Positions 26,802 to 34,395 of a DNA stretch of 61,898 nt are shown here, piece by piece. Origin of the DNA: Paenibacillus chibensis (lineage in GTDB: Bacteria; Bacillota; Bacilli; Paenibacillales; Paenibacillaceae); assembly GCF_004001045.1 (NCBI RefSeq), contig NZ_BIMK01000040.1, forward strand, positions 1-61,898. The letters are read 5' to 3'. The notes under the pieces were generated by a model. It was given only the letters and a program-made list of their open reading frames with translations, was not told the origin of the DNA and made no database searches. The position numbers and the translations under genes were made by a program. Each line of letters opens with the position of its first letter. The first letter of the stretch is position 1.

Positions 26802-27164
26802 TTACGGGCTTGTTTCCTCCGTATGGATGGGGGTTTCCCCTGGTAAATACATTCCGAAATTCTTGCGTGCCAGCTGTCCGATGTATTCGGGATCGTTCAG
26901 CCTCTTGACGTCGTTGTTCAGCTGCATTTCGGTGTTCTTCGTCGTATCGTGCTCCACCTTCTTCTTGGAGAGCTCGGCACTCTTGGCCGAAATTTGCGAT
27001 TGCTGGGAAATGTAGGTGTAGCCCGCCCAACTCATAAAGACAACCATAAAAGAAACCCAGATCATGATCCGCCTGCGCGCACCGGCACTTTTGACGGTTT
27101 TGCTCTCCTGCGTGGTTCTTGCCGTTTTTGTCCGTGCTTGCTCTTTGGCAGCATACTTTCCCAT
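26802..27164 (-). CDS. divIC: Cell-division protein DivIC
   Basis: Bitopic septum protein that works with FtsL and DivIB. The 120 residues show a basic cytoplasmic N-terminus, one membrane helix (about 34-53, IMIWVSFMVVFMSWAGYTYI), then an extracellular coiled coil (SAKSAELSKKKVEHDTTK) and the conserved NDPEYIGQLARKNFGM motif of the FtsB/DivIC family. It lies 57 bases after yabQ, in the same order as B. subtilis. Confidence 0.93.
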   Translation of the reverse strand: MGKYAAKEQARTKTARTTQESKTVKSAGARRRIMIWVSFMVVFMSWAGYTYISQQSQISAKSAELSKKKVEHDTTKNTEMQLNNDVKRLNDPEYIGQLARKNFGMYLPGETPIHTEETSP

Positions 27165-27221
27165 GGGTCTCCTCCTTCTAAAGGATTGGCATCCTGATTA
27201 TTAGGGCAGCTGCATCCTTCC

Positions 27222-27806
27222 CTATTCCTCATCCTTACGGAACCACTTGTTCCACAGAACGATCGCAGCCTTGACTGGCTTGTCAAGCCACTTCGGCGTC
27301 CGAAGACGCGAGGTGATCGGCCTTGCCATCCACTTGGCCAACTTCCAGAAAGGCAGCAGAATTTTCAGCACGACGTGGAAAACAAACATCAACAAGCCGC
27401 CGAGCATGACAGCCAGTCCCTTCAGCAGCTTCAGCAGCAGCCGGATTGGCGTCCATACCATAAGCCTGAAAAGTCGCTTCAGCACATCGATTAAATAACG
27501 CACTACCTTTATTAACATTACCACAAATCGCTGAGTTGTAACACTTAAGAATAAAAAATATAACCATACTCCTAGAAAGAGTCCCACGAATACGTAGAAC
27601 CGAAGCTGCCCGTAGTTGCTTACATACAGCATTCGGAACACAAAAAGGGCTGCCCCGCACCAATAGAAGAGGTCCAGAACATGGAGGGTCCATCTCGGAA
27701 AATGCAGCTGGCCCGACAGCACCCGGTAGCTGTCATAGGCCAGTCCCATCGCCGCTCCCGAAAACAGCATCCAGAGCAGGGTGATCCACTGAATATGCGG
27801 ACTCAT
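27222..27806 (-). CDS. yabQ: Spore cortex protein YabQ
   Basis: Mother-cell membrane protein needed for cortex formation. The 194 residues begin with several membrane helices within the first 115 residues (WITLLWMLFSGAAMGLAYDSY and further hydrophobic segments); the C-terminal part is basic and partly amphipathic. Overlaps yabP by four bases (ATGA), so they are translated together. In B. subtilis yabP and yabQ are controlled by sigma-E. Confidence 0.9.
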   Translation of the reverse strand: MSPHIQWITLLWMLFSGAAMGLAYDSYRVLSGQLHFPRWTLHVLDLFYWCGAALFVFRMLYVSNYGQLRFYVFVGLFLGVWLYFLFLSVTTQRFVVMLIKVVRYLIDVLKRLFRLMVWTPIRLLLKLLKGLAVMLGGLLMFVFHVVLKILLPFWKLAKWMARPITSRLRTPKWLDKPVKAAIVLWNKWFRKDEE

Positions 27807-28084
27807 TTAAACAGCTTGCCGAGCATTCCCTTATTTTTGCCGTGTGAACCGGGATCCAGGTAAATCAGGGAATGGACCATACCTTCAATGGAGAGCAGGC
27901 CTTCTTCCAGGCTTAAGTTTTTGATATGTAAATTCTGTCCTTTGATAGTCAGGTGTCCAAGCTCGGTATGGAGCAGAAATTCTTCACTGTCAAAGCTCTC
28001 CACGTTATGGACTCCCGTCAGGTTCAGCTGCTTGCGGTTAAGCATATGCAGCTCATGCTGCTTGCTTTTGGCTGGCTCGATCAT
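27803..28084 (-). CDS. yabP: Sporulation protein YabP
   Basis: A 93-residue protein of the YabP/YqfC family, small beta-rich proteins that localise to the spore surface membranes in the mother cell. NLTGVHNVESFDSEEFLLHT and LTIKGQNLHI are the family core. AAGGAGGGG lies about ten bases before the ATG and can be masked by a complementary CCCCTCC upstream (listed separately). It is the first gene of the yabP-yabQ-divIC run. Confidence 0.92.
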   Translation of the reverse strand: MIEPAKSKQHELHMLNRKQLNLTGVHNVESFDSEEFLLHTELGHLTIKGQNLHIKNLSLEEGLLSIEGMVHSLIYLDPGSHGKNKGMLGKLFK

Positions 28085-28092
28085 GGCATGTA

Positions 28093-28124
28093 CCCCTCCT
28101 TCTTACCAATAGCTTATGGAGGGG
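28093..28124 (-). promoter_or_regulatory. Possible RBS-masking hairpin before yabP
   Basis: On the minus strand CCCCTCC (28118-28124) comes first and is perfectly complementary to GGAGGGG (28093-28099), the core of the yabP ribosome site. The loop is 18 bases. Seven pairs, mostly G-C, could hide the site. It is a sequence observation; no regulator or ligand is implied. Confidence 0.45.
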
Positions 28125-28234
28125 ATATGCGGTTTAGAACCATGCATCGCCGAAGAACTTGAGCCGTTTCCGGTCATGGATTCAGCCTGTAAAAACGTCT
28201 ATCTCGCCTGGAGGTTTCGTCTTTCGGATGGCTA

Positions 28235-28274
28235 TAAAAAAAGCATGGCACCCCCCGAATGCTCGGGAGGTGCC
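28235..28274 (-). terminator. Terminator after the hup-rqcP unit
   Basis: GGCACCTCCCGA pairs with TTCGGGGGGTGCC around a short loop, and seven Ts follow on the minus strand. It ends the hup-rqcP transcript ahead of yabP. Confidence 0.92.
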
Positions 28275-28304
28275 TGTATATGCTGACTATGAAAGTGCTT
28301 GCCG

Positions 28305-28583
28305 TTACCAGTTCAAACCGTTATCTTTTGCAATCGGCTCTTCCTTGACCAAGGAATACAGGCTTGTCGCCTCATCCTTGCGGGTGCTCTCGGCGAGGCG
28401 TTCCACCTTCACGGTGACGAGCTTCTGACCGAACTGAACCGTGATCTCGTCGCCGATCTTCACGGTGCTGCTCGGCTTGGCTTCCCTGCCGTTAATGAGA
28501 ACCCGTCCTTGATCCGAGACATCCTTGGCTACGGTACGCCGTTTAATCAGCCTGGATACCTTCAGGAATTTGTCGACACGCAT
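28305..28583 (-). CDS. rqcP: S4-domain RNA-binding protein, RqcP/Hsp15-like
   Basis: A 92-residue protein that is mainly one S4 RNA-binding domain: MRVDKFLKVSRLIKRRTVAKD and RVLINGREAKPSS are the family signatures. B. subtilis YabO (RqcP) binds stalled 50S subunits and acts with RqcH in adding alanine tails to stalled chains. It begins one base after the hup stop codon, so it is co-transcribed with the HU gene. Confidence 0.9.
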   Translation of the reverse strand: MRVDKFLKVSRLIKRRTVAKDVSDQGRVLINGREAKPSSTVKIGDEITVQFGQKLVTVKVERLAESTRKDEATSLYSLVKEEPIAKDNGLNW

Positions 28584-28856
28584 TTATTTTACGGCTTCTT
28601 TAAGCTTGTTGCCTGCTTTGAACGCAGGTACGTTAGCTTCTGGAATTTCAATGGTCTTGCCGGTTTGAGGGTTACGACCCGTACGTCCGGAACGCTTGCG
28701 AGTTTCGAAGGTACCGAAGCCGATCAGTTGCACTTTGTCGCCGCTTGCCAGAGCATCTGTGATTTCACCAAGGAAACCGTTCAGAACGGACTCCACGTCT
28801 TTTTTGGTCAAGCCGCTTTTAGTCGAAATGTTGTTGATCAAGTCTGTCTTGTTCAT
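28584..28856 (-). CDS. hup: DNA-binding protein HU
   Basis: Abundant nucleoid protein that bends DNA. The 90 residues match the HU/IHF family: MNKTDLINNISTKSGLTKKD, the GFGTFETRKRSGRTGRNPQTG arm region (in parts), the proline-tipped beta arm and the final VPAFKAGNKLKEAV. Length is exactly that of HBsu. Good ribosome site (GGGAGG). A sigma-A promoter lies about 140 bases upstream. Confidence 0.97.
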   Translation of the reverse strand: MNKTDLINNISTKSGLTKKDVESVLNGFLGEITDALASGDKVQLIGFGTFETRKRSGRTGRNPQTGKTIEIPEANVPAFKAGNKLKEAVK

Positions 28857-28996
28857 AAATTATTATCCTCCCAATATACAAAGAAATAAGTATTGGCGCG
28901 TCATGGATGCAGGATGTTGCATTCACTACCGCAAATTTTCATGAGTATGGTTATTCTGGATGCCTTACCCGAATTCCTGCTTCGAGCTGCCAAAAT

Positions 28997-29025
28997 TTTA
29001 TCATTTATGAGGAAATTCTTGTCAA
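28997..29025 (-). promoter_or_regulatory. Promoter of hup
   Basis: On the minus strand TTGACA (29020-29025), 17 bases, GATAAA (28997-29002), within an A+T-rich stretch. The leader to hup is about 140 nt. Confidence 0.7.
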
Positions 29026-29130
29026 AAACCCTAAACTCGACGCAATTCCCTCAGAAATATAGTAAATTTTAGCAATCAGGCGCTTGGGTTGCCTCAATGC
29101 AGTCCCTGTCCCAAGCAGGTCGAGTCCTTA

Positions 29131-30621
29131 TCATACCTGATTTTTTGCCTGTTGCCAAATTTCGTCCATTTCCTCCAGGCTGCTTTCCTGCACGGTCTTG
29201 CCTCTTGCTTTCAGCTCTTCTTCAATAAAACGGAACCGTTTGATGAATTTGCGATTGGTTCGGGCCAGAGCCTCTTCCGGATCGGCATGAAGGAATCTCG
29301 CTGCATTGGAAACCGCAAAAAGCAGGTCCCCGAGCTCCGCCACTTGCTCTTCAGGATCGAAGCCCTGCTCGACGGCTTCGCGCAGCTCCCCGAGCTCCTC
29401 TTCGATTTTGAGGAAAACATGGCCGATCTGATCCCAGTCGAAGCCGACCTTGGATGCCTTTTTCTGCAGCTTGTACGCCTTCATCAGCGCAGGCAGATCG
29501 CGTGGAATGCCGTCGAGAACGGAAGCCTCCTCCGGCATCAGTCCCTTGCGGCGCTTCTCCTCCGCCTTCATTTGCTCCCAGTTTGCAAGCGCGGCATCGG
29601 CATCTTCGGCCTGATTTTGCCCGAACACATGCGGATGGCGGAAGATAAGCTTGTCGTTCAGCCCTTGAATGACGTCAAAGACGTTAAAGGTTCCGACTTC
29701 CTCCTCCATCTGGGAATGCAGCATGACCTGCAGCAGCAGGTCTCCGAGCTCCTCCTGCATATGCTCCGGATCATCCTCGTCGATCGTTTCGATGACCTCA
29801 TACGTTTCCTCGATCAGGTTCTTGCGGATGGATTCATGCGTCTGCTCCCGGTCCCAAGGACAGCCTCCCGGGCTGCGCAGAATGCCGACGATCTCATGAA
29901 GCCGGGCAAAGGTGCGCTGGCGCAGCATATCATCCTCGCTCCGGGGCACGTAGATGAGAGACAGATTCCCATATCCCTCCACCCGATCAAGTTCATAGAC
30001 AGGCACCTGGAGGATCTCCTCCTGCCCGTCCACGCCGAGCGCATGGCCGACGGTCACCAGGTAATCATCCGGATACAGCTCCATCAGCGCCAGCTTCACG
30101 TCCGAGGCTGTAAATGCGTCATATACCTGTCCGATAACGGTATGCAGCTGCGGTTGAAGAAGGCTTGCATTCAGGCCGCTGGCATCGAGCAGCTGGAAGC
30201 CCTCGATCGGATCGAAGCCGAGCCGTACGAACGCTTCATCCAGAAAGGATTCCCCGCCCAGAATGCTCAGCCCGATGCCTTCGTTCGCGCAGCGTTCCCG
30301 CAATATCTGCACCGTGGATTCGGCCACCATCGGATGGCCCGGAACGGCATAGACGATCACGCTGCCTTCATCTGCCGTCGCCGCTTTTTCAAGCAAAATG
30401 TCGGCGATGGACGCGTAGACCTCGGGAAAGGAATCCCGGGCCTCGTAAATATGGTCAAACGACTGGATGGCTACCTTCAGCTCGTCCAGCACGGACATCA
30501 CCGGATGCTCCTTGGTCCGGACGTATACCTCCGATGCCGTCTGCAATGTTTTGACAATCCCCATCGTCAGGCGATCCGGATTTCCGGAGCCCAAGCCGAC
30601 TATTGTTATGGATGCACTCAC
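29131..30621 (-). CDS. mazG: MazG pyrophosphohydrolase fused to a tetrapyrrole-methylase-like domain
   Basis: A 496-residue two-domain protein. The first 220 residues are of the SAM-dependent tetrapyrrole methylase fold (ITIVGLGSGNPDRLT, YAVPGHPMVAE). The rest is a double MazG nucleotide pyrophosphohydrolase with CPWDREQTH, EETYEVIE and the EEELGDLLLQV metal-binding motif, repeated as EELGELRE and ELGDLLFAV. The same fusion is B. subtilis YabN. It probably removes aberrant NTPs. The methylase part has no known substrate. Confidence 0.93.
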   Translation of the reverse strand: MSASITIVGLGSGNPDRLTMGIVKTLQTASEVYVRTKEHPVMSVLDELKVAIQSFDHIYEARDSFPEVYASIADILLEKAATADEGSVIVYAVPGHPMVAESTVQILRERCANEGIGLSILGGESFLDEAFVRLGFDPIEGFQLLDASGLNASLLQPQLHTVIGQVYDAFTASDVKLALMELYPDDYLVTVGHALGVDGQEEILQVPVYELDRVEGYGNLSLIYVPRSEDDMLRQRTFARLHEIVGILRSPGGCPWDREQTHESIRKNLIEETYEVIETIDEDDPEHMQEELGDLLLQVMLHSQMEEEVGTFNVFDVIQGLNDKLIFRHPHVFGQNQAEDADAALANWEQMKAEEKRRKGLMPEEASVLDGIPRDLPALMKAYKLQKKASKVGFDWDQIGHVFLKIEEELGELREAVEQGFDPEEQVAELGDLLFAVSNAARFLHADPEEALARTNRKFIKRFRFIEEELKARGKTVQESSLEEMDEIWQQAKNQV

Positions 30622-30721
30622 CCTTCATTCCCCCCGCTCTATCAATCATTCTTCCGGTAATTGGCAACAGCTATACTATATCACGCCCGGCATCCGCACA
30701 AAAATATGAATGACGCCGCGG

Positions 30722-32362
30722 CTAGGCAAGCAGCCGGAGCCGGCGCAGCAGACCGGCAAGCGAAGCGCCGATCTTCGGCAGCATGCGCAGCTCCTGCTCG
30801 CTGAGCAGGCGTGTCTTCACGGCGCCGGCCAGGAACGCGGCGCCACCGGCCGCGGCCCCGGCCAGACTGGCCGCGGCGGCCGTGAGGCGGGCGTGCAGCC
30901 CGGCCGCGGACAGCAGCGCGTCCGCGGCGAGCATGGCGGCGCCCGCCGCCAGCGCCATGCCGGCGAGTACGGCCGCCGGCTTGAATAGCGTCGTACCGGC
31001 GCGAATGCGCAGGCCGGTACGGCGGGTCAGCAGCGCGATATTGAGCGCGGCTGCCAGGAAATGCGCGGCGACGCTGGCGATGGCCGCGCCGGTAATGCCA
31101 AGCTGCGGTACGAGCAGCAGGTTGAGAAGCGTCTTCGCCGCCGCTGCGGCCAGCAGATGCAGCGCCGGCGCCTTCACGATGCTGATGCCCTGCAGCAGGG
31201 CGGCCGAAATAATGCTGAGGGCGCTGCCGGCCGCCGTAAACGCGATCCAGCGGATCACGCTTGTTCCGTCCGTATCCTGATACAGGGCGATATTGACCGG
31301 CTGCGCGAGCATGGCGATTCCGATCGAAGCCGCCATGCCCGTCAGCCAGAACCAGCGCAGCGACAGGCGGCTCCGCTCCGCGACCAGCTGCTTGTCCCCC
31401 GTCACCTTGGCTTCAGCCAGCGCCGGAATGAACAGGACGGATAGCGAGGTCGCCAGCATTGTAATCAGCTGAACAATCGGCATGCCGCGGTTATACACGC
31501 CAAACTGCACCATCGCACCTGCCTCGCCGGCTCCCCCCGCTTTCAAGAGGCGCGGTACGGTAAAGGTATCGGCCAGGCTGACCAGCGATACGGCCAAAGC
31601 ACCCAGGCAAACGGGAATCGCATACTTCAGCATGCTCCACAGCAGCTTGCCGCTGCCTTCGCGTTCACCTTCGTTCCCGGACCGTAAACTGTCTTCTATA
31701 ACCGCATGGTGGCTGCGGCGATACCGGCGCCAATAGCCGCCCATCACGACCAGGCCTGCCGCTCCGCCGGCCGCCGAGCCGATGAGCGCTCCCGCAGCGA
31801 TATGCTCCGCCGTGGCACCTGTGCTCGTTAAATAAACAAGCAGCACAATCATGACGCCAACCCGGACGCTCTGCTCCGTAATTTGCGATACGGCGGTCGG
31901 CATCATGTCCTGATATCCCTGAAAAAAGCCTCTTAGGCCGGACATGACCGGAACGAACAGCATGGCGATTGCCGAAGCCCGCAGCGCGGGCTCGACGCTC
32001 GCATTGTCGATCCAGCCTCCGATCAGCGGTGCGCCGAAATAAATCAATGAGCCTAACAGCAGGCCCGAGCAGGCAAGAGTCACTGATGCAATCCCGATAA
32101 CCTGCCTGCTGCGGGCTTGCCTGCCCAGCGCAGCGTCCTCGGCCACAAATTTGGAAATGGCCGCCGGGAATCCGGCCAGCGCGAGCACAACCATCAAATT
32201 ATAAAAGGGATATACCGTGTTATAAATACCAAATACCACGTCGCCGCCCATATTTTGCAGCGGTATTTTTTGCACTGTTCCGATCAGCTTCGACAGCACC
32301 ATCGCGATGCTCAGCACGAACGCGCCCTGCAATATTTTCGAGGTTGTCCCCGCTTCTTTCAT
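30722..32362 (-). CDS. SpoVB/MurJ-type polysaccharide flippase
   Basis: A 546-residue integral membrane protein of the MOP exporter superfamily with about 14 hydrophobic helices. It starts ILQGAFVLSIAMVLSKLIG, typical of SpoVB/Wzx-like proteins. B. subtilis has the paralogue YabM here, next to spoVT. It probably moves a lipid-linked cell-wall or cortex precursor. The C-terminal third is unusually rich in alanine, and the DNA 30780-31200 is much richer in G+C than its neighbours. Reading frame is intact. Confidence 0.88.
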   Translation of the reverse strand: MKEAGTTSKILQGAFVLSIAMVLSKLIGTVQKIPLQNMGGDVVFGIYNTVYPFYNLMVVLALAGFPAAISKFVAEDAALGRQARSRQVIGIASVTLACSGLLLGSLIYFGAPLIGGWIDNASVEPALRASAIAMLFVPVMSGLRGFFQGYQDMMPTAVSQITEQSVRVGVMIVLLVYLTSTGATAEHIAAGALIGSAAGGAAGLVVMGGYWRRYRRSHHAVIEDSLRSGNEGEREGSGKLLWSMLKYAIPVCLGALAVSLVSLADTFTVPRLLKAGGAGEAGAMVQFGVYNRGMPIVQLITMLATSLSVLFIPALAEAKVTGDKQLVAERSRLSLRWFWLTGMAASIGIAMLAQPVNIALYQDTDGTSVIRWIAFTAAGSALSIISAALLQGISIVKAPALHLLAAAAAKTLLNLLLVPQLGITGAAIASVAAHFLAAALNIALLTRRTGLRIRAGTTLFKPAAVLAGMALAAGAAMLAADALLSAAGLHARLTAAAASLAGAAAGGAAFLAGAVKTRLLSEQELRMLPKIGASLAGLLRRLRLLA

Positions 32363-32460
32363 AGTCGTTTCCCTACTTCTTCCCCGAATTCAGACGATCA
32401 AGACCTGTTGATACCAGGCCGTATGGCCGTCAGCTTTCATTATACCTGGGAATCCGGACA

Positions 32461-32516
32461 CAAAAAACTCCCGCTTCTTCTCCTGAACGCGGTATGCGTC
32501 CCGGAAGCGGGAGTTT
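32461..32516 (-). terminator. spoVT terminator
   Basis: A 12-bp stem (AACTCCCGCTTC with GAAGCGGGAGTT) with a long, partly structured loop is followed by six Ts on the minus strand. Confidence 0.9.
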
Positions 32517-32523
32517 GCCTTTC

Positions 32524-33066
32524 TTACTGCTCCATTTGTTTACCGAGAAACGCCGCAGCGGTTTCGGCCATTTTGATTTCAAGCTGCGACATTTTAACCG
32601 AGTCGTCCTTACTCAGGAGAATCACGGTACCGATCGGGTCACCGCCGGAGATGATCGGCGCCGCCACGAAGGACGACAGCGTTTCCTGATGATCTTTGCC
32701 AATCTCATAGCTGCCGGCGTTGGTTTCCAGCAGCGTCTTCCGGTTATCCATGCAGCTTTCGATCGGAGCCCCGATTTGCTTCTCCAGATACTCTTTCTTG
32801 GAGCCGCCGGCTACGGCGATGAACGTGTCTCGATCCGAAATAATGGTCGTGTGTCCCGTACCTTCATACAGCGATTCGGCATATTCCTTGGCGAAATCGC
32901 CAAGCTCTCCGATCGGCGAGTATTTCTTCAAAATGACTTCACCATCACGGTCAACAAAAATTTCAAGCGGATCTCCTTCACGGATTCGCAGTGTTCTTCT
33001 AATTTCTTTGGGGATGACCACTCTGCCCAGGTCATCGATTCGACGGACTATTCCAGTAGCTTTCAT
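32524..33066 (-). CDS. spoVT: Stage V sporulation protein T
   Basis: Forespore regulator that adjusts sigma-G-dependent genes. The 180-residue protein has an N-terminal AbrB-type swapped-hairpin DNA-binding domain (MKATGIVRRIDDLGRVVIP, RRTLRIREGDPLEIFVD) and a C-terminal GAF domain. The N-terminus is nearly identical to B. subtilis SpoVT. I start at the ATG for MKATG; another ATG lies two codons upstream and is close to the weak ribosome site GCGGGG. A sigma-G-like promoter lies about 95 bases upstream. Confidence 0.95.
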   Translation of the reverse strand: MKATGIVRRIDDLGRVVIPKEIRRTLRIREGDPLEIFVDRDGEVILKKYSPIGELGDFAKEYAESLYEGTGHTTIISDRDTFIAVAGGSKKEYLEKQIGAPIESCMDNRKTLLETNAGSYEIGKDHQETLSSFVAAPIISGGDPIGTVILLSKDDSVKMSQLEIKMAETAAAFLGKQMEQ

Positions 33067-33159
33067 TGACATGTTGCCCCGCTTTCTCGAGAAGATTTTT
33101 CAACTACTGTTCGGATGGGAAGAGGTGTGTCCCAGGAATATAAGTGTGATATCTGACCA

Positions 33160-33190
33160 TAGTATTCATCCTTTCCCAAATCCTTATACA
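33160..33190 (-). promoter_or_regulatory. Sigma-G-like promoter of spoVT
   Basis: On the minus strand TGTATA (33185-33190), 18 bases, AATACTA (33160-33166). This matches six of seven bases of the forespore sigma-G -10 consensus CATACTA with a fitting -35. spoVT is known to be sigma-G dependent in B. subtilis. Confidence 0.65.
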
Positions 33191-33262
33191 TGATCTTGGA
33201 ATGAATAGTTGCGGTCCAATTGCGCACTTGCTCAGTAATGTATCCCCGTTTCCGGTCATGAT

Positions 33263-33288
33263 AAAAACGCGGATCGCTCCGCGTTTTA
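33263..33288 (-). terminator. prsA terminator
   Basis: A 10-bp perfect stem, AAAACGCGGA with TCCGCGTTTT, four-base loop, and further T residues on the minus strand. Confidence 0.85.
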
Positions 33289-33327
33289 TATCTTATCACG
33301 GCATGTTGAGGCCAAGCCCGGGAGGTG

Positions 33328-34395
33328 TTACTTCGCGCTTGTGTCCCCGGATTTCACGTCTTCTTTGTTTGCTCCCGTGGAGTCTTGTTTATTCGTGCCG
33401 TCCGTGCTGCCGGACGTCTTGTCATCGGTCTTCGGCAAGTCGATTTTCGTAATGATATCCTTCAGCTCGTTCTGCATGAAGTTATCAATTTTGGCCGCGC
33501 CCAGGTTCTGCTTAATAATATCCTTCTGTTCCGCGGTGAGTTTGTCGTAAGGGGTCTCCTGCCGGGAATCGACCTTGAGGATATGGTAACCCAGCGTGGA
33601 TTCGAACGGGTCGCTGACTTTGTCTAGCGGCAGCGTCAGCACCTTTTCTTTGAATTCCTGAACGCTCGTTTGACCCAGCGTGAATTTCTCGTACAATCCG
33701 CCGCTTTCCTTGGTGGCCGAATCATCGGAATACTTTTTGGCCATCTCGGCAAAATCCGCACCATTGTCCAGCTGCGCTTTCACGTCCTTGGCGATTTTAA
33801 GCGCCTCTTCCTTCGTGCGCTCCTTCTTGTCGCCGTACTGCAGACCAATCAGCACATGATGAAGCGTTGCCACCGTATAATCCTGCTTGGAGGATTCGTA
33901 TTTGTTCTTGATATCGTCTTCGGTAACCTTTCCGGTCATATCCGCCAAAGCCGTCATGGCTTGTACCAGATATGCTTTCAGGTCCTCTTCCTTCAGGTTT
34001 TGGCCATCAAGCAGCTTTTTGAACTGCGCATCCCCCATGCTCTTTTTGTTCTGGTCGAGCACCTGGGTGGCTTGCTTCTCGCCCTCTTTTTTTGCCGTCT
34101 CATCCGCTTTGTTGCTCAAATATTCAAAAGCAATCTTCTGCTTTACCACATAATCCTGAAAATCGCTTAAGTTAATGAACTGGGAATATTCCGGCGACAT
34201 GAAGGAGATGATCTTTTTCTGATTATCCAGCTCCTGCTCGGTAATTTCCCCGCCTTTATAGGTTGCTACGATCTTGCTAGAGTCGCTTTGATCCGCAGAC
34301 TGGCTCTTTTCGCAAGCAGCCAGCATGGACACGGTCACCGCGGCGACGAGCGTCAGCACGAGACCCTTCCATGCCTTTTTGTTATTGAACAACAT
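33328..34395 (-). CDS. prsA: PrsA-type foldase lipoprotein
   Basis: Extracellular peptidyl-prolyl isomerase that helps secreted proteins fold. The 355-residue precursor has a signal peptide ending in the lipobox LAAC (Cys28), SurA-like N-terminal helices, and a parvulin domain (about 175-270: TLHHVLIG, SDDSATKESGGLYEKF, YHILKV). The tail is Ser/Thr/Lys/Asp-rich. AAGGAGGAG lies in the end of mfd, whose stop it overlaps by 14 bases. In B. subtilis mfd is directly followed by spoVT, so prsA is an extra gene here. Confidence 0.93.
   Translation of the reverse strand: MLFNNKKAWKGLVLTLVAAVTVSMLAACEKSQSADQSDSSKIVATYKGGEITEQELDNQKKIISFMSPEYSQFINLSDFQDYVVKQKIAFEYLSNKADETAKKEGEKQATQVLDQNKKSMGDAQFKKLLDGQNLKEEDLKAYLVQAMTALADMTGKVTEDDIKNKYESSKQDYTVATLHHVLIGLQYGDKKERTKEEALKIAKDVKAQLDNGADFAEMAKKYSDDSATKESGGLYEKFTLGQTSVQEFKEKVLTLPLDKVSDPFESTLGYHILKVDSRQETPYDKLTAEQKDIIKQNLGAAKIDNFMQNELKDIITKIDLPKTDDKTSGSTDGTNKQDSTGANKEDVKSGDTSAK

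Noticed and set aside
28112..28170. Sigma-E promoter of yabP
   Set aside because: A CATAAGCT-like -10 is present, but the -35 is poor; the evidence is too thin.
33063..33299. 78-residue frame upstream of spoVT
   Set aside because: It runs through the spoVT promoter and has no coding features.
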